From Dactylorhiza incarnata (Eukaryota > Streptophyta > Magnoliopsida > Asparagales > Orchidaceae): a DNA stretch of 64,000 nucleotides. The notes under the pieces were generated by a model. That model was given only the letters and a program-made list of their open reading frames with translations, was not told the DNA's origin and did no database searches. Shown one piece after another: positions 48,796-61,188 of this stretch (the first letter of the stretch is position 1; each line of letters begins with the position of its first letter). The stretch is taken from contig JAWHQI010000049.1 in assembly GCA_033032865.1 (NCBI GenBank), positions 3,410,001-3,474,000 on the forward strand. Direction: 5' to 3'. The position numbers and the translations under genes were made by a program.

Positions 48796-50432
48796 TGATG
48801 GCGCAAATCTCGCACACCACTATAGGCGGTAGCTCGACTGCGGCACGAAACGACAGTGTACCGATCGTTCAAGTAATATAAAATGGGAATGAATCCCCAA
48901 GTATCGATCTCAAAGGAACACAGTAAGGTGGAGTTTATTATCGAGGAAGGACTTGAGATTGAAGTCCTTTCGAGCGGATGGATGCGGAAATGGGGGATTT
49001 GGTTGTGGAAAATAAAGGAAAAATACTACAACTACTCCTATGCAATGCCGCTATGCAATGCTTCTCATGGCGGAATGGAGACTAGGCAGGCCTTGAGTGC
49101 GCTGCGTCGCAAGGGCGGATGGACGAGTAGGCAGACGGAATCGAACTATGCAGGCCTTGAGCGCGCTGCTTCGTAGGGCGAGTGGATTACACGGGCCGCT
49201 ATGCCACGCTTCGCTAGGCGGATGGAAGAGTAGGCATACGAATGGAATGGTGAGAACGGCAGAATGAGGGTCGCAAGCACCTCTTCAACAAGCACGCCAC
49301 TAGCAATTGCTAGTGCGGCACACGAACGTGACGGCGGGATGGAGGATGGAATGGGGCACACCTCGTACACATATGAACAAAATATAACTTCACATAGACA
49401 TGAAATTAAGATTACAAGCACGATTCATAGTGTTCATCATCAATACATGAGAGATCTAGCTACAAACACATCAATAAGAAAAGAACAAGGCAAGAAATCG
49501 ACCAAATCCGAAGTCTCGTTGTAGATTCACAGTTGGAATCGCCGGGTTGTCAATCCCCGTCCAAGCTCGGTGCGCAACTACGTCCGGGGTAGAGAGAGCT
49601 GTCACTACTCTCCAATGAGCCCGTCTTCTTCGTGTCACGATCCGGTAGAGGTTGCAATCTTCCCCTTGCTTGATGTCGATGGCGGCTAAACCTTCCTTGA
49701 AGCTCTTGGATGAAGGAGGAGGCCGAGAGGAAGCTCCGGCTCAAGAATGGCGTGAAGAACAAGCCCGGAGCACCTCCCGATGGTGGGCGGCGATGGAGGG
49801 GCGAAATCGGGCGGAACGGAGCAGGAAACGGCGGACTCGGCGGAAGAAAATTGGAGGTCCCGACCTAATTTGCGAGCAGGTTGTTTTATAGGCGCTGGAA
49901 TAAACAGTGCGCACGGTCATTGGCGCACGACCAGTGGTCGTGCGCACTAGAATCCTGTGATCGTGCGCCTGCATGGACGGAGCCTGCAAGGCAAGAAAAT
50001 TATAAAATACAATGTTCGCACGACCAGTGGCGCACGACTAGTGGTCGTGCGCACTATCATAAGTGGTCGTGCGATAAGCCAAACAGAACTCATAAAATGG
50101 GCGTTAAGTGCGCACGATCAGTGGCGCACGACCGGTGGTCGTGCGCGATAGAACCAGTGATCGTGCGTAGTGTTCCTGTACAGAATTGTACCGGGAACAC
50201 CTGCACGACTCCTGTTCCAGCATACAACACCAGTCTAGCCACTGAAGGTGGCACTTAACAATGCATGAAAGCTAATGATGAAGATAAACAAGAAATAACA
50301 CCAAAATGGGCCTAGAAGTGCACCTAGCAAGGAACAACAAATATAAGCTAAAACAAGGCTAAAGTGCAGTGGAATGACTAGATAAACGGCCCAGATGAGT
50401 CCAAAAAATGTGTATATGATCAGGACTCATCA
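48796..50432 (-). repeat. M 5' LTR
   Basis: Same ends, length and internal layout as the 3' LTR. TATAAAA at about 49884-49890 (minus strand), U3 palindromes at about 49912-50170. Differs by scattered single bases. Confidence 0.92.
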
Positions 50433-51278
50433 GCTTTCAGATCCAACAGTTGGAAGAGGAAACAAATAAGGCGAGCCAGAGCTTCAAGGGTCACTCGCAG
50501 GAAGGCACGTGAGTCGTGTCCATGCGAGCCCAAGCCTCAAGGTCAGCTCGCAAGAAGGCGGGAGAGCCGGGCACTCGACGATCGCTCAAAGGAAGGCGGA
50601 GCTCCCGTCCACATTCGGCAAACTCAGCTCAGGGTTCGACAAAATTTGTTCTGCGTTCGACGAACGCCGAGCCTAAGTTAAGATTGACGAACTTGGCCCG
50701 TCACTCGACGAAATTTGTCCCGCGCTCGACGAATGGCACCTTTCAATCTGTCTCAGCGGTTGGGCTGAGAGGATCGGCCGTCTCAGCGATCACTTATGTC
50801 CCGTCTCAACGGATCCGCTGGGACCGGGTTGTCTCAGCGGTTTTTCTTCCACCTACAGCTCAGCTTGACAGGGAGTGAAATTACCCCTCTCCCCCTGGTG
50901 GTCTGCAAGTAGCCCCTCCAAACAGCGGAGTTTGGCTATTAGCAGACCAAATTGGGGTGCGTTTAGTAAAACCAATAGGCGGAATCCCGCTATTGACCGA
51001 CCATGAGCAAGAAAACTATAAATAGACCTTGAAGGGCACCTTGGGAGAGGATTCCAATATCAGTTCTTTGAGCTTCTTCTTCTTCCTCGGTTGCTTTGGT
51101 GCAGCTCTCTAGCTCTCCAAGGTGCCCAAGTCTCAGCTTTGGCTTGGGAGGGGAAGCGCTCAACGATCTTTCGGGTTTATGGTGGGAACTCCTCGCTGCG
51201 ACTAAGGTCTTAGTCCGTTTCCGAGTTTCCGGTCTGCTCCTTCCGAGAGACTAGTAAGTGCTAGCTTCCCCTCAACTT
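50433..51278 (+). repeat. L LTR-like U3 and leader, right part
   Basis: Continues L after M. GCGAGCCAGAGCTTCAAGGG-type repeats, the exact word CTGCGTTCGACGAA at 50651-50664, further TCGACGAA copies, GTCTCAGCGG words (50750-50845), then TATAAATA (51017-51024) and a CT-rich leader. No ORF of note. The right edge is set where chromovirus-like sequence N becomes recognisable. Confidence 0.45.
51017..51024 (+). promoter_or_regulatory. TATA box of the L LTR-like segment
   Basis: TATAAATA preceded by GAAAAC, about 170 bp downstream of the GTCTCAGCGG words. Confidence 0.5.
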
Positions 51279-51349
51279 GTTGTGGGCCTGAGCTTCACAA
51301 GAGACCGAGAAATCAATTTCAACAATAATTGACAAACATCTCGTCAAAT

Positions 51350-51570
51350 CCCATCTAACACTAACGGGAGCGTCCTTCCATCCCGAGGTGACCCAATCTA
51401 CCTTGGTCAGTCTATCCTCGATGTTCCAAATAAACTTGTGCCCGGAGTGGAGATGTGGTAACCTGTGTATGAAATTCATAATTATGTCCTCAAACTTCCA
51501 CTCTAACCCAGGTCGTGACTGTTGTAGTTCATTAAAGACTTTTGCACTTATCCTTCACCGTGCATCACAA
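51350..51570 (-). pseudogene. N integrase fragment
   Basis: Reads LQQSRPGLEWKFEDIIMNFI followed by RLPHLHSGHKFIWNIEDRLT. This matches the chromovirus integrase core around the first catalytic Asp (usual form LQPL-x-IPEW-KWE-x-ITMDFV-x-GLP ... GHDAIWVIVDRLTK). The catalytic Asp of MDF is Asn here, and the following residues lose the family pattern, so it is inactive. Upstream zinc-binding and downstream core parts are missing. Confidence 0.6.
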
Positions 51571-53284
51571 AACTTATGACGTATTTCTTTATTTCGGGAA
51601 ACTACATTGTCCGGAAAACACCATTTCTTCGGTGACTAAAGTTATTTTTTGTAAGGGTAGACAACGCCTTTAAAAAGTTTTCTCTGCACGTTCTGATTCT
51701 TATTTATTCACGTGCGTCCGAGTACTCAAACAACTCAACTCTACAACTTATCCAGTTCTTACCATTGATGGAACTGATCAGATCATCAAGCGTCCCAATT
51801 ATCCTAAAAATTTACGGGGTCCACTTGTTAATCTTATGAACATATGTTAAACAAACAACACTAGTATCAATGTTTATAAGATGACTCCCGATCACTTTCT
51901 ATGTGGAGTTTGATTCATAAGGTAAACGGGTAAAATCTTTTGAAACCTTAAGATTTTTCACAAGTTAATTTCATCATGGAAATATCATCACGTTTATTTC
52001 ACCAAAATCCTATCACTTCCACATATGCTAGTCTTGATCACTTTCGGATGATCCAAAGTAACATAAACTTAGATCGTTCTTATCATAGTAAACTCAAACA
52101 CTATAATTTAATTCCAAATAGTCATCGTCTAAGAACTTTGGTTATTCATCATTATAGCTCCCAATGTATAAGGGCTATTATTGTAGTTAAAATTTTCAAC
52201 CATGACAGGGCGTGATTTTTAACAAATCATAAATTGATCACTTCTGAATGCCCCAAACCATAAGAACTTTCAGATATAACTATAACTTGTAAGAACTAAT
52301 TTCCGTCCTTAACTTCTAGAATAGGACATCGACATCCCTAAGTGATTAATCCTGGCGACTTTATATTTCTAATGATTCAACTAAGGTTAAGTCATTGCTT
52401 GATCAACGATGTCTATCCACTGCCCTGGTATTACTACGGATCATCATTCCGAACATACTTGTACACAATCTCATCTTCGCCCGAGTAACATCGAATATGA
52501 TCAAGTTCAAAATCATTATTTTTGCGACGCAACACTTTCTAAATTATGTCTAAGGGAAACCCAAGTCAGTCAATAATTTGCCCAATAAACAAAAGGTAAG
52601 CCCCAATAAACAAAAGATAAGCCTCTATCTATTTTGGGCTAAGTATCTTCGATATCATTATGTTATATTCGTCCTAGCTGGGCACACAATCTTAGACATG
52701 GGGTTCTATCTGAAACTTGTTGGTATAGTCCTTACATTAGACTCTTCAAGGTACCCTTTTCGACAACCTTATTAGGGTCAATATGTGACCCAATCCCAAA
52801 CGGGTCTCTTCTGAACTTGAATTCTTATCCGAACCTCGGTGTTTGTCATGGTGGTTGTCTCAATATAATCATGTCACTGATATGAGGGTTGAGTTTACGA
52901 GTCCCATACCATTCTGCTTATGTGTTAGTATCTCTTTCTCTAGCATCTTTGGGGTATCCTCGTACTTTCACCAAAATTATACCTATGGTTTATTTCAGAC
53001 TGGGGCGTGGTATAAATTTTCATGGTAAGTCACGTGTCCTAGTGCAGATGAGTCTAACTTATTGACTAAAGGACTATCTAAAGATATCTTTGTAGCCAGA
53101 GGTATTCCCTGCTGGGGGTAGGGTTTGTCGTTGGCTATAAATGAAAACTTGCTAAAAGGTTCAGTTAAACGTGGACTTTTTCATGTGATTTCCCCATATG
53201 GGTACACCATTGCTTCCGCTGCTTAGTTTGACCTCAAACTAAACTCGCGCGGGGTTGCCCAGGGTTTGTGGACTTCTTTTCTTC

Positions 53285-53309
53285 GGATCGAGGTTTCCTC
53301 TGATACCAC
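53285..53309 (-). other. N primer-binding site (initiator tRNA-Met-like)
   Basis: The minus strand reads TGGTATCAGAGG and then AAACCTCGATCC. Its first 11 bases match the initiator tRNA-Met complement exactly, and the end (CGATCC) also matches. It adjoins the LTR terminus TGTAAGACCCC. Confidence 0.6.
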
Positions 53310-53311
53310 TT

Positions 53312-53793
53312 TGTAAGACCCCTTTTTTTTTTCTTTCAAAAACCTGGGTCTTATGCCCAGAACCGCCACATTGCGGTGACACCCACACTCGGGAAGGTCT
53401 CCACTACAAAATGCCGATCCTGCCGGCCATATCGATCACAGAAGAAGAAAAGTATATTTGAACATATAGAAAAGCTCAAGTCCACATCACAGGAAATATA
53501 TAAAACCATAAATGGTAAATGTCCACAGAGAGTAACTGAAAAAAAAGAGATAACAATAATAAAGGGCTCATGCCCTGTACATCATATCCTCACTACAAGG
53601 TCACTCGCGGAAGCTAACTACCAATCACTCACTGATCCTGAATCTGGTGCTCCTGTACTAGACTGGCCCGCCTCCATCTGCACCGGCCTCTGGTGCTGCA
53701 GCATCTCTTCAATCCCCTAAAATAATATGGTCCACCAACCGTTAGTCAAAAAGACTAAGCCAATCCCGCACCCCTCCCCCGGTGACTCCTAGG
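53312..53793 (-). repeat. N LTR, first segment
   Basis: Plus strand starts TGTAAGACCCC with a T-run and includes GGTGACACCCACACTCGGG and CCACTACAAAATGCCGATCC. In reverse it ends GGGGTCTTACA next to the primer site. Element C interrupts it after CTAGG (53789-53793). Confidence 0.6.
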
Positions 53794-55335
53794 TGTTGGA
53801 TCTTACGACGCCCTTAGAGGGGGGGGGTGGTGAATAAGGGAATAAAAATTCTTTGTAATAATGTAATGAAAATTACTAAATTGTTTAATAATAAGAGAAA
53901 GGCAAAATAACAATTTAGCTAATTTGTGAAAATATCATAATAACCAAGTTTAGAAACAAGTACTAAATTATTTTATGATGAAAGAGGTTGAACTAAACAA
54001 TTTAGATAAAGTAATTAGAATTGAAAACTTAGTAACCAATATTTTAGAGATAAAGCCAAAGGATAGAAATTATGTAAACACAAATAGAGACATGATTATA
54101 TTTATAAAAAAAATGTTTACATAAATTTGATTTCAATACCGTTAGAAATCAGAGGCGTACAAATGTAAATATCTTTTCCTTTTTTATAGCGACTTGTATC
54201 CCCACAAACCGGTTGGCTTTAGCCTATCCTTCCCCGGATAAGGCCTCAAGCCGCTCTAGCCAATCCTTCCCCGAATATGGCCTCGAGCCCCCCTAGATCT
54301 AATCACCTAGAACTAGTCGCCAACACAAAGCGAATTCCACCCTAAGTCCTACCCAGACCTAGTCGCCAACACAAGGCGAATTCTCTAAACGGTTACAAAA
54401 AGTATGGAATGAAAATAAAGATAACAATAATAAAACTCCCTATATGAGATCTTATGAAGTCGGAGATGAAGGATCGCTGTAGTATGAGCGAGGTCGAAGC
54501 AATCGTCCTTCGGATGTATCGTGACGTTGTCCTCCTCCAGAATTCTCCTTAAGCTTTTAATGGGAGATCCATCTTCGGCAGCATAACAACAATAGAGTTG
54601 TGCACTTGCAATCTCTCTGGGATAGATCAACCAAAAACGAGAAAGAGCCCATCAATTTATAGAACTTGAAGATAGCGCCTGCGGTAGCTCCTAGCGCCTG
54701 CGGTAGCGTTCATTTGGAGCGGTTGCGAAATCGTCGGCGGCATGGCACTGTGCACGAACTTGAGATAGCGCCAGGCGGTAGCACTAGCGCTGGCGGTAGC
54801 ACTAGCGCTGGCGGTAGCGTTCGTGTGGAGCGGTTGCGAATCCATCGGCGTCGTGGCACTGTGCAGGAGCTCAGTTCGTCGAACTTCAATTTGTCGAGCG
54901 GCCTTCACATTTCGTCGAACGGAATTTTCGTCGAACGAAATTTTCGTCGAACGCAAGCAAATTTGTCGAACGGAACTCCAAGTTCGTCAAACGCAGATTC
55001 ATTGACCTCAACTCGACGGCAATCCTCCTCTTGTTAACGCGGAGCGTTAACAGGTACCGCGAGCGTTAGCTCTCTTTCGTCGAACGCAGCTCGACCGCTT
55101 TGTTCTCGACGACATTCCTTCTCAGCAGTTTTCTTCTCAGCGGTTGATAATGCTGAGCGTTAACTACTAACGCGGGTGTTAGCTATCTTTCCAGAGAATC
55201 ATCTCCAATCTGTTTTATACCTATGGAGTACTGCACCTATAGTTTTTGCATACTCTAAACACACAAAATACAAGATCAAATACAATTTGGGATTTGTTAT
55301 TCTCAAACAAAGGGATGTGACACACATATCCAACA
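53794..55335 (-). repeat. C 3' LTR
   Basis: TGTTGGATCTTACG to ATCCAACA (plus strand). Minus-strand order: U3 with TTCGTCGAACG words (54880-55090) and GCGTTAAC words, a CACTAGCGCTGGCGGTAG direct repeat (about 54783-54818), TATAAATT (54654-54661), and a poly-C block next to the end (plus-strand G-run 53820-53828). Confidence 0.9.
54880..55095 (-). repeat. TTCGTCGAACG word array in the C 3' LTR U3
   Basis: About eight copies of TTCGTCGAAC or variants, including an exact TTCGTCGAACGCAG (55076-55089) and a compound palindrome CGAACGAAATTTTCGTCGAA near 54935. Repeated in the other LTR at about 62205-62420. Confidence 0.8.
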
Positions 55336-58300
55336 ATCTCCCCCTTTTGATAATAACAAATCCTCTTAGCAAGAAATCAACAATAGTTTTTATAGTATAT
55401 GATAAGCAAGATGATAATGCAACTATGGTATATGATAAGCATGATGATATGCATACTCCCCCTATACTAATGCTCCCCCTACATAAATGCAATTTATGTT
55501 TTACTCCCCCTAAATGATAGATTACATCATGAATTATTCTCCCCTTAATCTTCTGTATTTCACCTATATAGATTTCTTCAATTAATCTCCTCCTTTTGGT
55601 ATTATCAAAAGAAGGTGGGGTGAGGGTAGTAAGGAGGCATTTCGTATAAATGATAAAGCATGATCGAGCTTTTGTAATATCGATAATGATAAAGATTTTA
55701 AGCATAGTATATAAGAGATTTCAAATAAAAAGATAAGAGTTGTAAGCAAGCGGAAGATTATAAGAAACATCTTTTTGTAAGCTTGAAAAACATAAGTAAA
55801 AATATGTGTTTTAGTTCAAAATTGAAAGATGGTTTAACCTTTTTGAAATCTCAAAGTTTTTCATAAAGATACCAAGCATGAAATGAACATATCAAAGAGA
55901 GATTATACTACAATGTTACTTAATTTTATGTTCAAGAGATACCAAAACATTGGAGAGATCATGCTAGGTTATCTAGTGCATTTCTTATATAAAGATTAGT
56001 ATAGATAAAGCATTAGAATCCAATACTCATGAGAAGAAGTGTTATGAAAGATAATGATGTGCACATAAGTGTATTTTGGGCAATGTTAACAATTGATTTA
56101 AATCAACAAAATACAAGACATATGTAAAGTAAAGTTCACAATAAAACACAAGTAAATTACTTTCACACACTTTTAATGCACATAATTTTTAACAAAGTGG
56201 TGTAATAACCAAGGTTTGCACAAGACACTTTACTATTCTTTCCAAGGTGCTCAACCTCACAATGCTTATGAAGACTTATCAGGAGGTTCAAGTAGTGCTT
56301 GGTGGAGTTATATTTGTCTACATATATAATTTGTTTGTTCATATTTATGAGAAAACATTCTCCGAATACACTTGTTTTGCAAACCCAATTTTTTAAACTT
56401 AACCACTTTTATAAATTTCATAAGTGCAACTCAAATGTAGTGTAGGCAATAAACTTATGCACGTTTTAATTCATTGTACAAATACAATACACAAGCAAGC
56501 ATTTTTAGATTTAAACACACATGTTGATTACCAAAATAAGTGAGTGAAATGTATCATTATCAATCATAATACATTTACTCATACTTAGAGGCATGCTAAG
56601 CTTGGTTCTACACATATTTTTCAATACAATTGATGCACTTTAAATAGATATATCAAAGCATGATAAACAAAACAATGTTCATAGTAATTTGAAGGAATAA
56701 ATTTTAACATTGTAAATAAGTCTAAATAATAGAATTCATTCATGCTTGATATTAGCAATAAAGATCATACAGTTTTTTTTGTTTTGAAAATTTTTTTATA
56801 TGAGATAAAAACAGAAAAATCACAAAAACATATATTTTTGTATTTTTGAATTTTGAACTTTTGCAGTTGATTTTTCATAAAATAAAAAACAGAAAATCTC
56901 AAAAACATATTTTTTGAATTTTTGAATTTTGAACTTTTAAAGTTGTTTTTTTTATAATATGAATAAAATAAAAATTACAAAAGTCAGAAACACAATAAAT
57001 AAGTAGTACATATGAACTAACATATTTGTATAGAGTTTTAGAAATTTTAAAACACAGAAAAATCAAACACCCATGCTAGCGCCGACGCTAGTGCTAGCGC
57101 TAGAAACAGTACATGATTTTTTGAGAATTTTAAAAATCTGATTTTTGATATTTATTAAGTGTCCTTAGAGTAGTCTTATGCAAAAATTTTGTAATTTTTG
57201 GAGATGTCTTGATTGCTCAAATTTGCATAAAACTATAGCTTTTTCAAATACATGTGTTTTACAAAGACATTTAAGCTCAAAAAGATAAATTATGCAAACA
57301 CAAGAGGACATTGTTTTATTAAACAACCCAAAATATGCATGATTTAAGTGATAAGTAAATAAAATGATCATGCAAAGAGTAATATAAGTATGTCCTAAGA
57401 TTAAAGACTACCCATACTAAATGTCTACACCCTAGCCCCGTACTAAGTGACGGATGGGCATGAGGAGCTGCACACATGCCGTAGGTTGGGGTGTTAATCC
57501 CATATGCACACACTAGAGAACGCTCAACCTAGCACTCTTTCCCCCTAGTGCCTCACAAGGCCCCACTAGAACCCTCCCCGGTTAAGGACAAGACATGACT
57601 TAGAGGTTAGGTCTCTAATGCACACAACCCTACGCCCCCGCTATTATGAGATATGAAGTCATAGGTGAATAATCCTTGGACAACCTATGCTTTTAAACTA
57701 TTGGTTGATTTATAAACTATGGGTTTTGTTTAATGTAATGAGTTATATAAAGCCTTATAGTTTTTCTACTTTTATGAGATGACGATATGAGATAACCAGC
57801 ACAATTATTAATATTCAATAAGTGATAAAGCTAGTATGATGAGTTTTGGGTTTAATATCATGTCATAAGATTAATATTAATATTGCATGTATTCCAAAAT
57901 AGAATTTCAAATTATAGATCTTGAATAGAGTGATGATTAAGTTTGATTTATATCTTCATTGCAAAGTTGATTCTAGAGTCTACAAATATGAGAGATACAT
58001 GCAATCAATAGCAAAGTATATCAATACACCAAATAATGGAAAGAAAACATTATTCAAATTTTTATCATAAGATTCATAATTCCTATTATTGATTTGAGAA
58101 ATTTCTTGATTGAACATGAATTATGATTTATGATTTTAGAGAATTTTGCATAGAATATATGGTAGATCATCATGATGAATGTGAATTCTATTCCTTCTAA
58201 GCTTATGACAAAATGATTTGGTGATTTTCTTTTGAATAAGCATGTTTGATTTGTAAGTCTAGAAAAATTATGATCATCTAATCATATAAAAGACAAAGAT

Positions 58301-59545
58301 CACATATATAAAGTTTTGAAATATTATAAGATTGCATTCAATAATTGAATTTATTGATCTTTGGTTTTGCATGATAATATATGATTCATGATACAATATT
58401 CATATATATTCTAATGATTAATCCATAAATTGTGTTTGTTGGAATTTTAGTATTCTATTTATGATTTCAAATCACATAGTTATCATGAAATTTGAATAAC
58501 ATTATAAGTGTTATACCTAGCATAAATATATAGGCATAGACCAAGAAGTAATGCTAGGATTATGAGTTCGAATGCAATGTTATTACATAGGATTAATGGA
58601 GATAATGTTGCGTGTAATATGAGAAGTTTTCAAATTAATTTTCTTTAGACCTAGAATGAAATGATTAAACTTTTGATTTGATCTTAATGATACAAGATAA
58701 TTCTAAGGTCTAAATTACATGCAAACATTGGTGACACACATCACACACATAATATCTAAATTAATATATGAAAAAATTATACTAAGGATAACATGTGATG
58801 AAAAATGCATAAACACAGAAATTTCCAAATCAAGCAAACTAAGATAGCTTTTTAAAATGGAGTTGAAATTGGACAAATTGACAGCACCAAACGAACTCAA
58901 ATGGTCAAGCCTAGTTCGCCGGTGGATGGAGATTTCTGTGCTCTTTCCGAAAATATATTAAACGCGAAAATCGGACGAGCGGATCAAAAGATATGGCTGT
59001 TTGAAGTTTTGATCGTAAACTCAAATTTTTGAAAGATTAAACATGCATTTAGATGAATTTATGTTTTCAATTTTTCTAGATAATATTCTTCATTATAAGG
59101 GCTATCATATGCAGCAAACAAAAATAGAAACGAATAAAAAACGTTGCACATTTTAATTTTTTGATTAAGCCCTTTAATAAACCATTTAAATCCAATCTTT
59201 AAAATAGTTTCAATAGTCTCGATAATAATTTCAATATTCAATTTATCATGATAATTTAAGACAATTAAGTGTAAAGGATTTAAAAGGATAAAGAACTACA
59301 AAGATGAGAGATAGATCACTTTGTAAAATATATGATTTAATGTTCAATTTTAATTCAAATTTGATTTGATAAACATTTGGCTTAATATATGAAAGTCATA
59401 TTTCATGATATATAAAGTGATCATAGCATGTTTGTTCAAAAAATAATAAAAAATAAACAAAAGAAAAGAGACAATAAGCATATCATGAAGTAGAGTATTG
59501 ATATTTCATTTTTAATTGTTTCTACTTCATGCAAATGATTGGATA
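55336..59545 (-). other. C body, 4.2 kb AT-rich non-coding region
   Basis: Directly after the polypurine tract. Strongly AT-rich, no frame longer than about 70 codons on either strand, no pol motif. A short CG-containing patch GCTAGCGCCGACGCTAGTGC (57075-57094) and a C-rich patch (57420-57640) stand out. Two ATTTTTGAATTTTGAACTTTT repeats lie at about 56842 and 56915. Confidence 0.6.
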
Positions 59546-60532
59546 CTAATGAATGAGAGATTTTGGTATCCAAATGGGACCAAGTGGGATGGTTCCTTTG
59601 GGTACCCAAATACATCGTGGTGGCTTTTGGGAAGATAATGATGAATGGTTTTTTTTAATTAAAGATGATATGCCATTTTTCTTTATGGGTCTCCATTCAT
59701 ATATTGGTTGTTTATCTTTTAAATTCATGTTATGATTATGTGACATCTTTATATGATTATATTTGTTTGAAAAATAATTCATTTGTGATTTATGTTTATT
59801 CAAATTGTTTTTCAAAATAGATTGATGTTGATAATCATAATGAATTTTATTACATGGATTCTTTGAAAGTGTATAAGAGTGATTGTCTTTCTTTAGAAGT
59901 GATTGTTGAAAAGTGGGTTACAATATGTTTTAAGAGATTGATAATTATTTTAATGATTTTGATTTCCACTCTTTCTTATAGACATACTCTTATAATATGA
60001 AGGATAATATTTTGTAGTTTGATTTTCATGAAAAGGAGTTTTTAAATATGAGTCATGTTTGAAAATATATTGAGACTTATAATATTGACTCTTTAGAATT
60101 TTGTGAGCGTCATAATTCTTTTTGAAACTAAACTCCTTTTTAGTTGATGTATGAAAATGATCCTTTTTAGAAATGATTTTGTAAGTTAATTTATTTTTAT
60201 TCAAAATCTTATGATGAAAGTCATTACCCGAAATTAGAACATTTTCAACAAAAGATTTTAATTGTCTTAACTTAGAAGTTAAAGTATCATTTTCAATTAT
60301 CAATTTTTCATTATGCCTTTTAGAAACTAAGAGCCCTTTTTCAATATCGTTGAATTTTTCTTTTAATAGATTGCAATCTAAACAAGGAATAGGAATTTTA
60401 ACTAAAGAGCATGAAAGAGAATTTAACACATCAATATTTGATTCTATGTTTTCGTTTGCTTTTAAAGATTTATTTTCTAAACGTAGTTTGAAATTAGTAA
60501 TTTATAACTTTAAAATTTTACATATAGCAATT
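59546..60532 (-). pseudogene. C gag C-terminal region and gag-pol linker
   Basis: Two frames. 60429-59950 carries CLDCNLLKEKFNDIEKGLL and a coiled coil (IIENDTLTSKLRQLKSFVEN), then Lys/Tyr-rich sequence. 59815-59546 ends with RCIWVPKGTIPLGPIWIPKS, the linker found before protease in Sirevirus-like elements. A stop near 59948 and a frame change separate them. No protease follows. Confidence 0.65.
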
Positions 60533-61138
60533 TTAAGCATACGAGATGTAGAAATGGAACTTGTTACAAAAAAAAGAAGTTTTTGATTTTCTTACATTGC
60601 TATGGGATGAGGCAAGATTTGAACCAAGGGTTCCTTTGATATCTTCTTCGCATTCCTCTTCAATAGTTGAATTTTCGTCTTCTCTTTTGCTTGATGTGTT
60701 GCCAACAAATGAGTCCAATATTGTGATGTTGTATTCTTCTTCCACCAAGCATAAGTCCTCATCGATTTCTTCTCTTGGATCCATAAGGAATTCCTCTTGT
60801 TCATTATCTGTGGAAGGAAGACTATAGGTATTCTCAAGAAATTTCCAAACTTCAAAAGCAGTAGGGAGCGTATAAATAAGTTTGAAAATATTTTGATCTA
60901 GAGCACAATATAGACTAGTCATAGATTTGGCATTTAAAAACATTTCATTTTTATTCAAAATACTTGGGGGCATTGTAATTGTAATATTCCATACTTTAAT
61001 ATCCAAAGATTTAAGAAAATTTTCCATAAGAATTTTCCACCAATTATAATTTTCACCCATAAATAAAGGTGGACATAATGATTTTTCATTTTCATAAAAA
61101 TTATCCCCTCTAGAAGATGCGAGATCATGAAGCGCCAT
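60533..61138 (-). CDS. C gag N-terminal ORF (201 codons)
   Basis: Starts MALHDLASSRGDNFYENEKS with a UBN2-type gag beginning: PPLFMGENYNWWKILMENFL, KSLDIKVWNITITMPPSI, then a CALDQNIFKLIYTLPTAFEV block and WKFLENTYSLP. The middle of a normal gag (the helical core and CCHC knuckle) is absent: the frame jumps to an acidic tail (EEIDEDLCLVEEEYNITIL). The Met start lies 50 bp from the primer site. The frame is unbroken but lacks an RNA-binding motif, so it is a shortened gag whose activity is uncertain. Confidence 0.7.
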   Translation of the reverse strand: MALHDLASSRGDNFYENEKSLCPPLFMGENYNWWKILMENFLKSLDIKVWNITITMPPSILNKNEMFLNAKSMTSLYCALDQNIFKLIYTLPTAFEVWKFLENTYSLPSTDNEQEEFLMDPREEIDEDLCLVEEEYNITILDSFVGNTSSKREDENSTIEEECEEDIKGTLGSNLASSHSNVRKSKTSFFCNKFHFYISYA

Positions 61139-61188
61139 TATTCCCGGTTGTGAAGCCGTATTGGAATGTCCTATGCTCGGATACCACT

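Larger units (their letters stand above)
43969..50432 (-). mobile_element. M: complete Athila-like non-autonomous element
   Basis: Two LTRs of identical length (1637 bp each, 43969-45605 and 48796-50432) with few differences, a primer site for tRNA-Asp next to the right LTR, a purine-rich GTCTGGGGGTG tract next to the left LTR, and an imperfect target repeat (ACTTT at 43964-43968, GCTTT at 50433-50437). The 3.19-kb body carries one zinc-knuckle ORF and no pol. Low LTR divergence suggests a recent insertion. Confidence 0.9.
51279..53311 (-). mobile_element. N: internal remnant of a chromovirus-like Ty3-gypsy element
   Basis: Minus strand: a primer-like site next to an LTR at 53312, about 1.7 kb with no recognisable gag or reverse transcriptase, then an integrase fragment. 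Heavily decayed or rearranged. From 51600 to 53280 I see no supported gene. Confidence 0.45.

Noticed and set aside
54666..55037. 123-codon ORF with Ser/Gly/Arg repeats (also 62010-62363)
   Set aside because: Arises from GGTAGCACTAGCGCT and TTCGTCGAACG repeats in the C LTRs.
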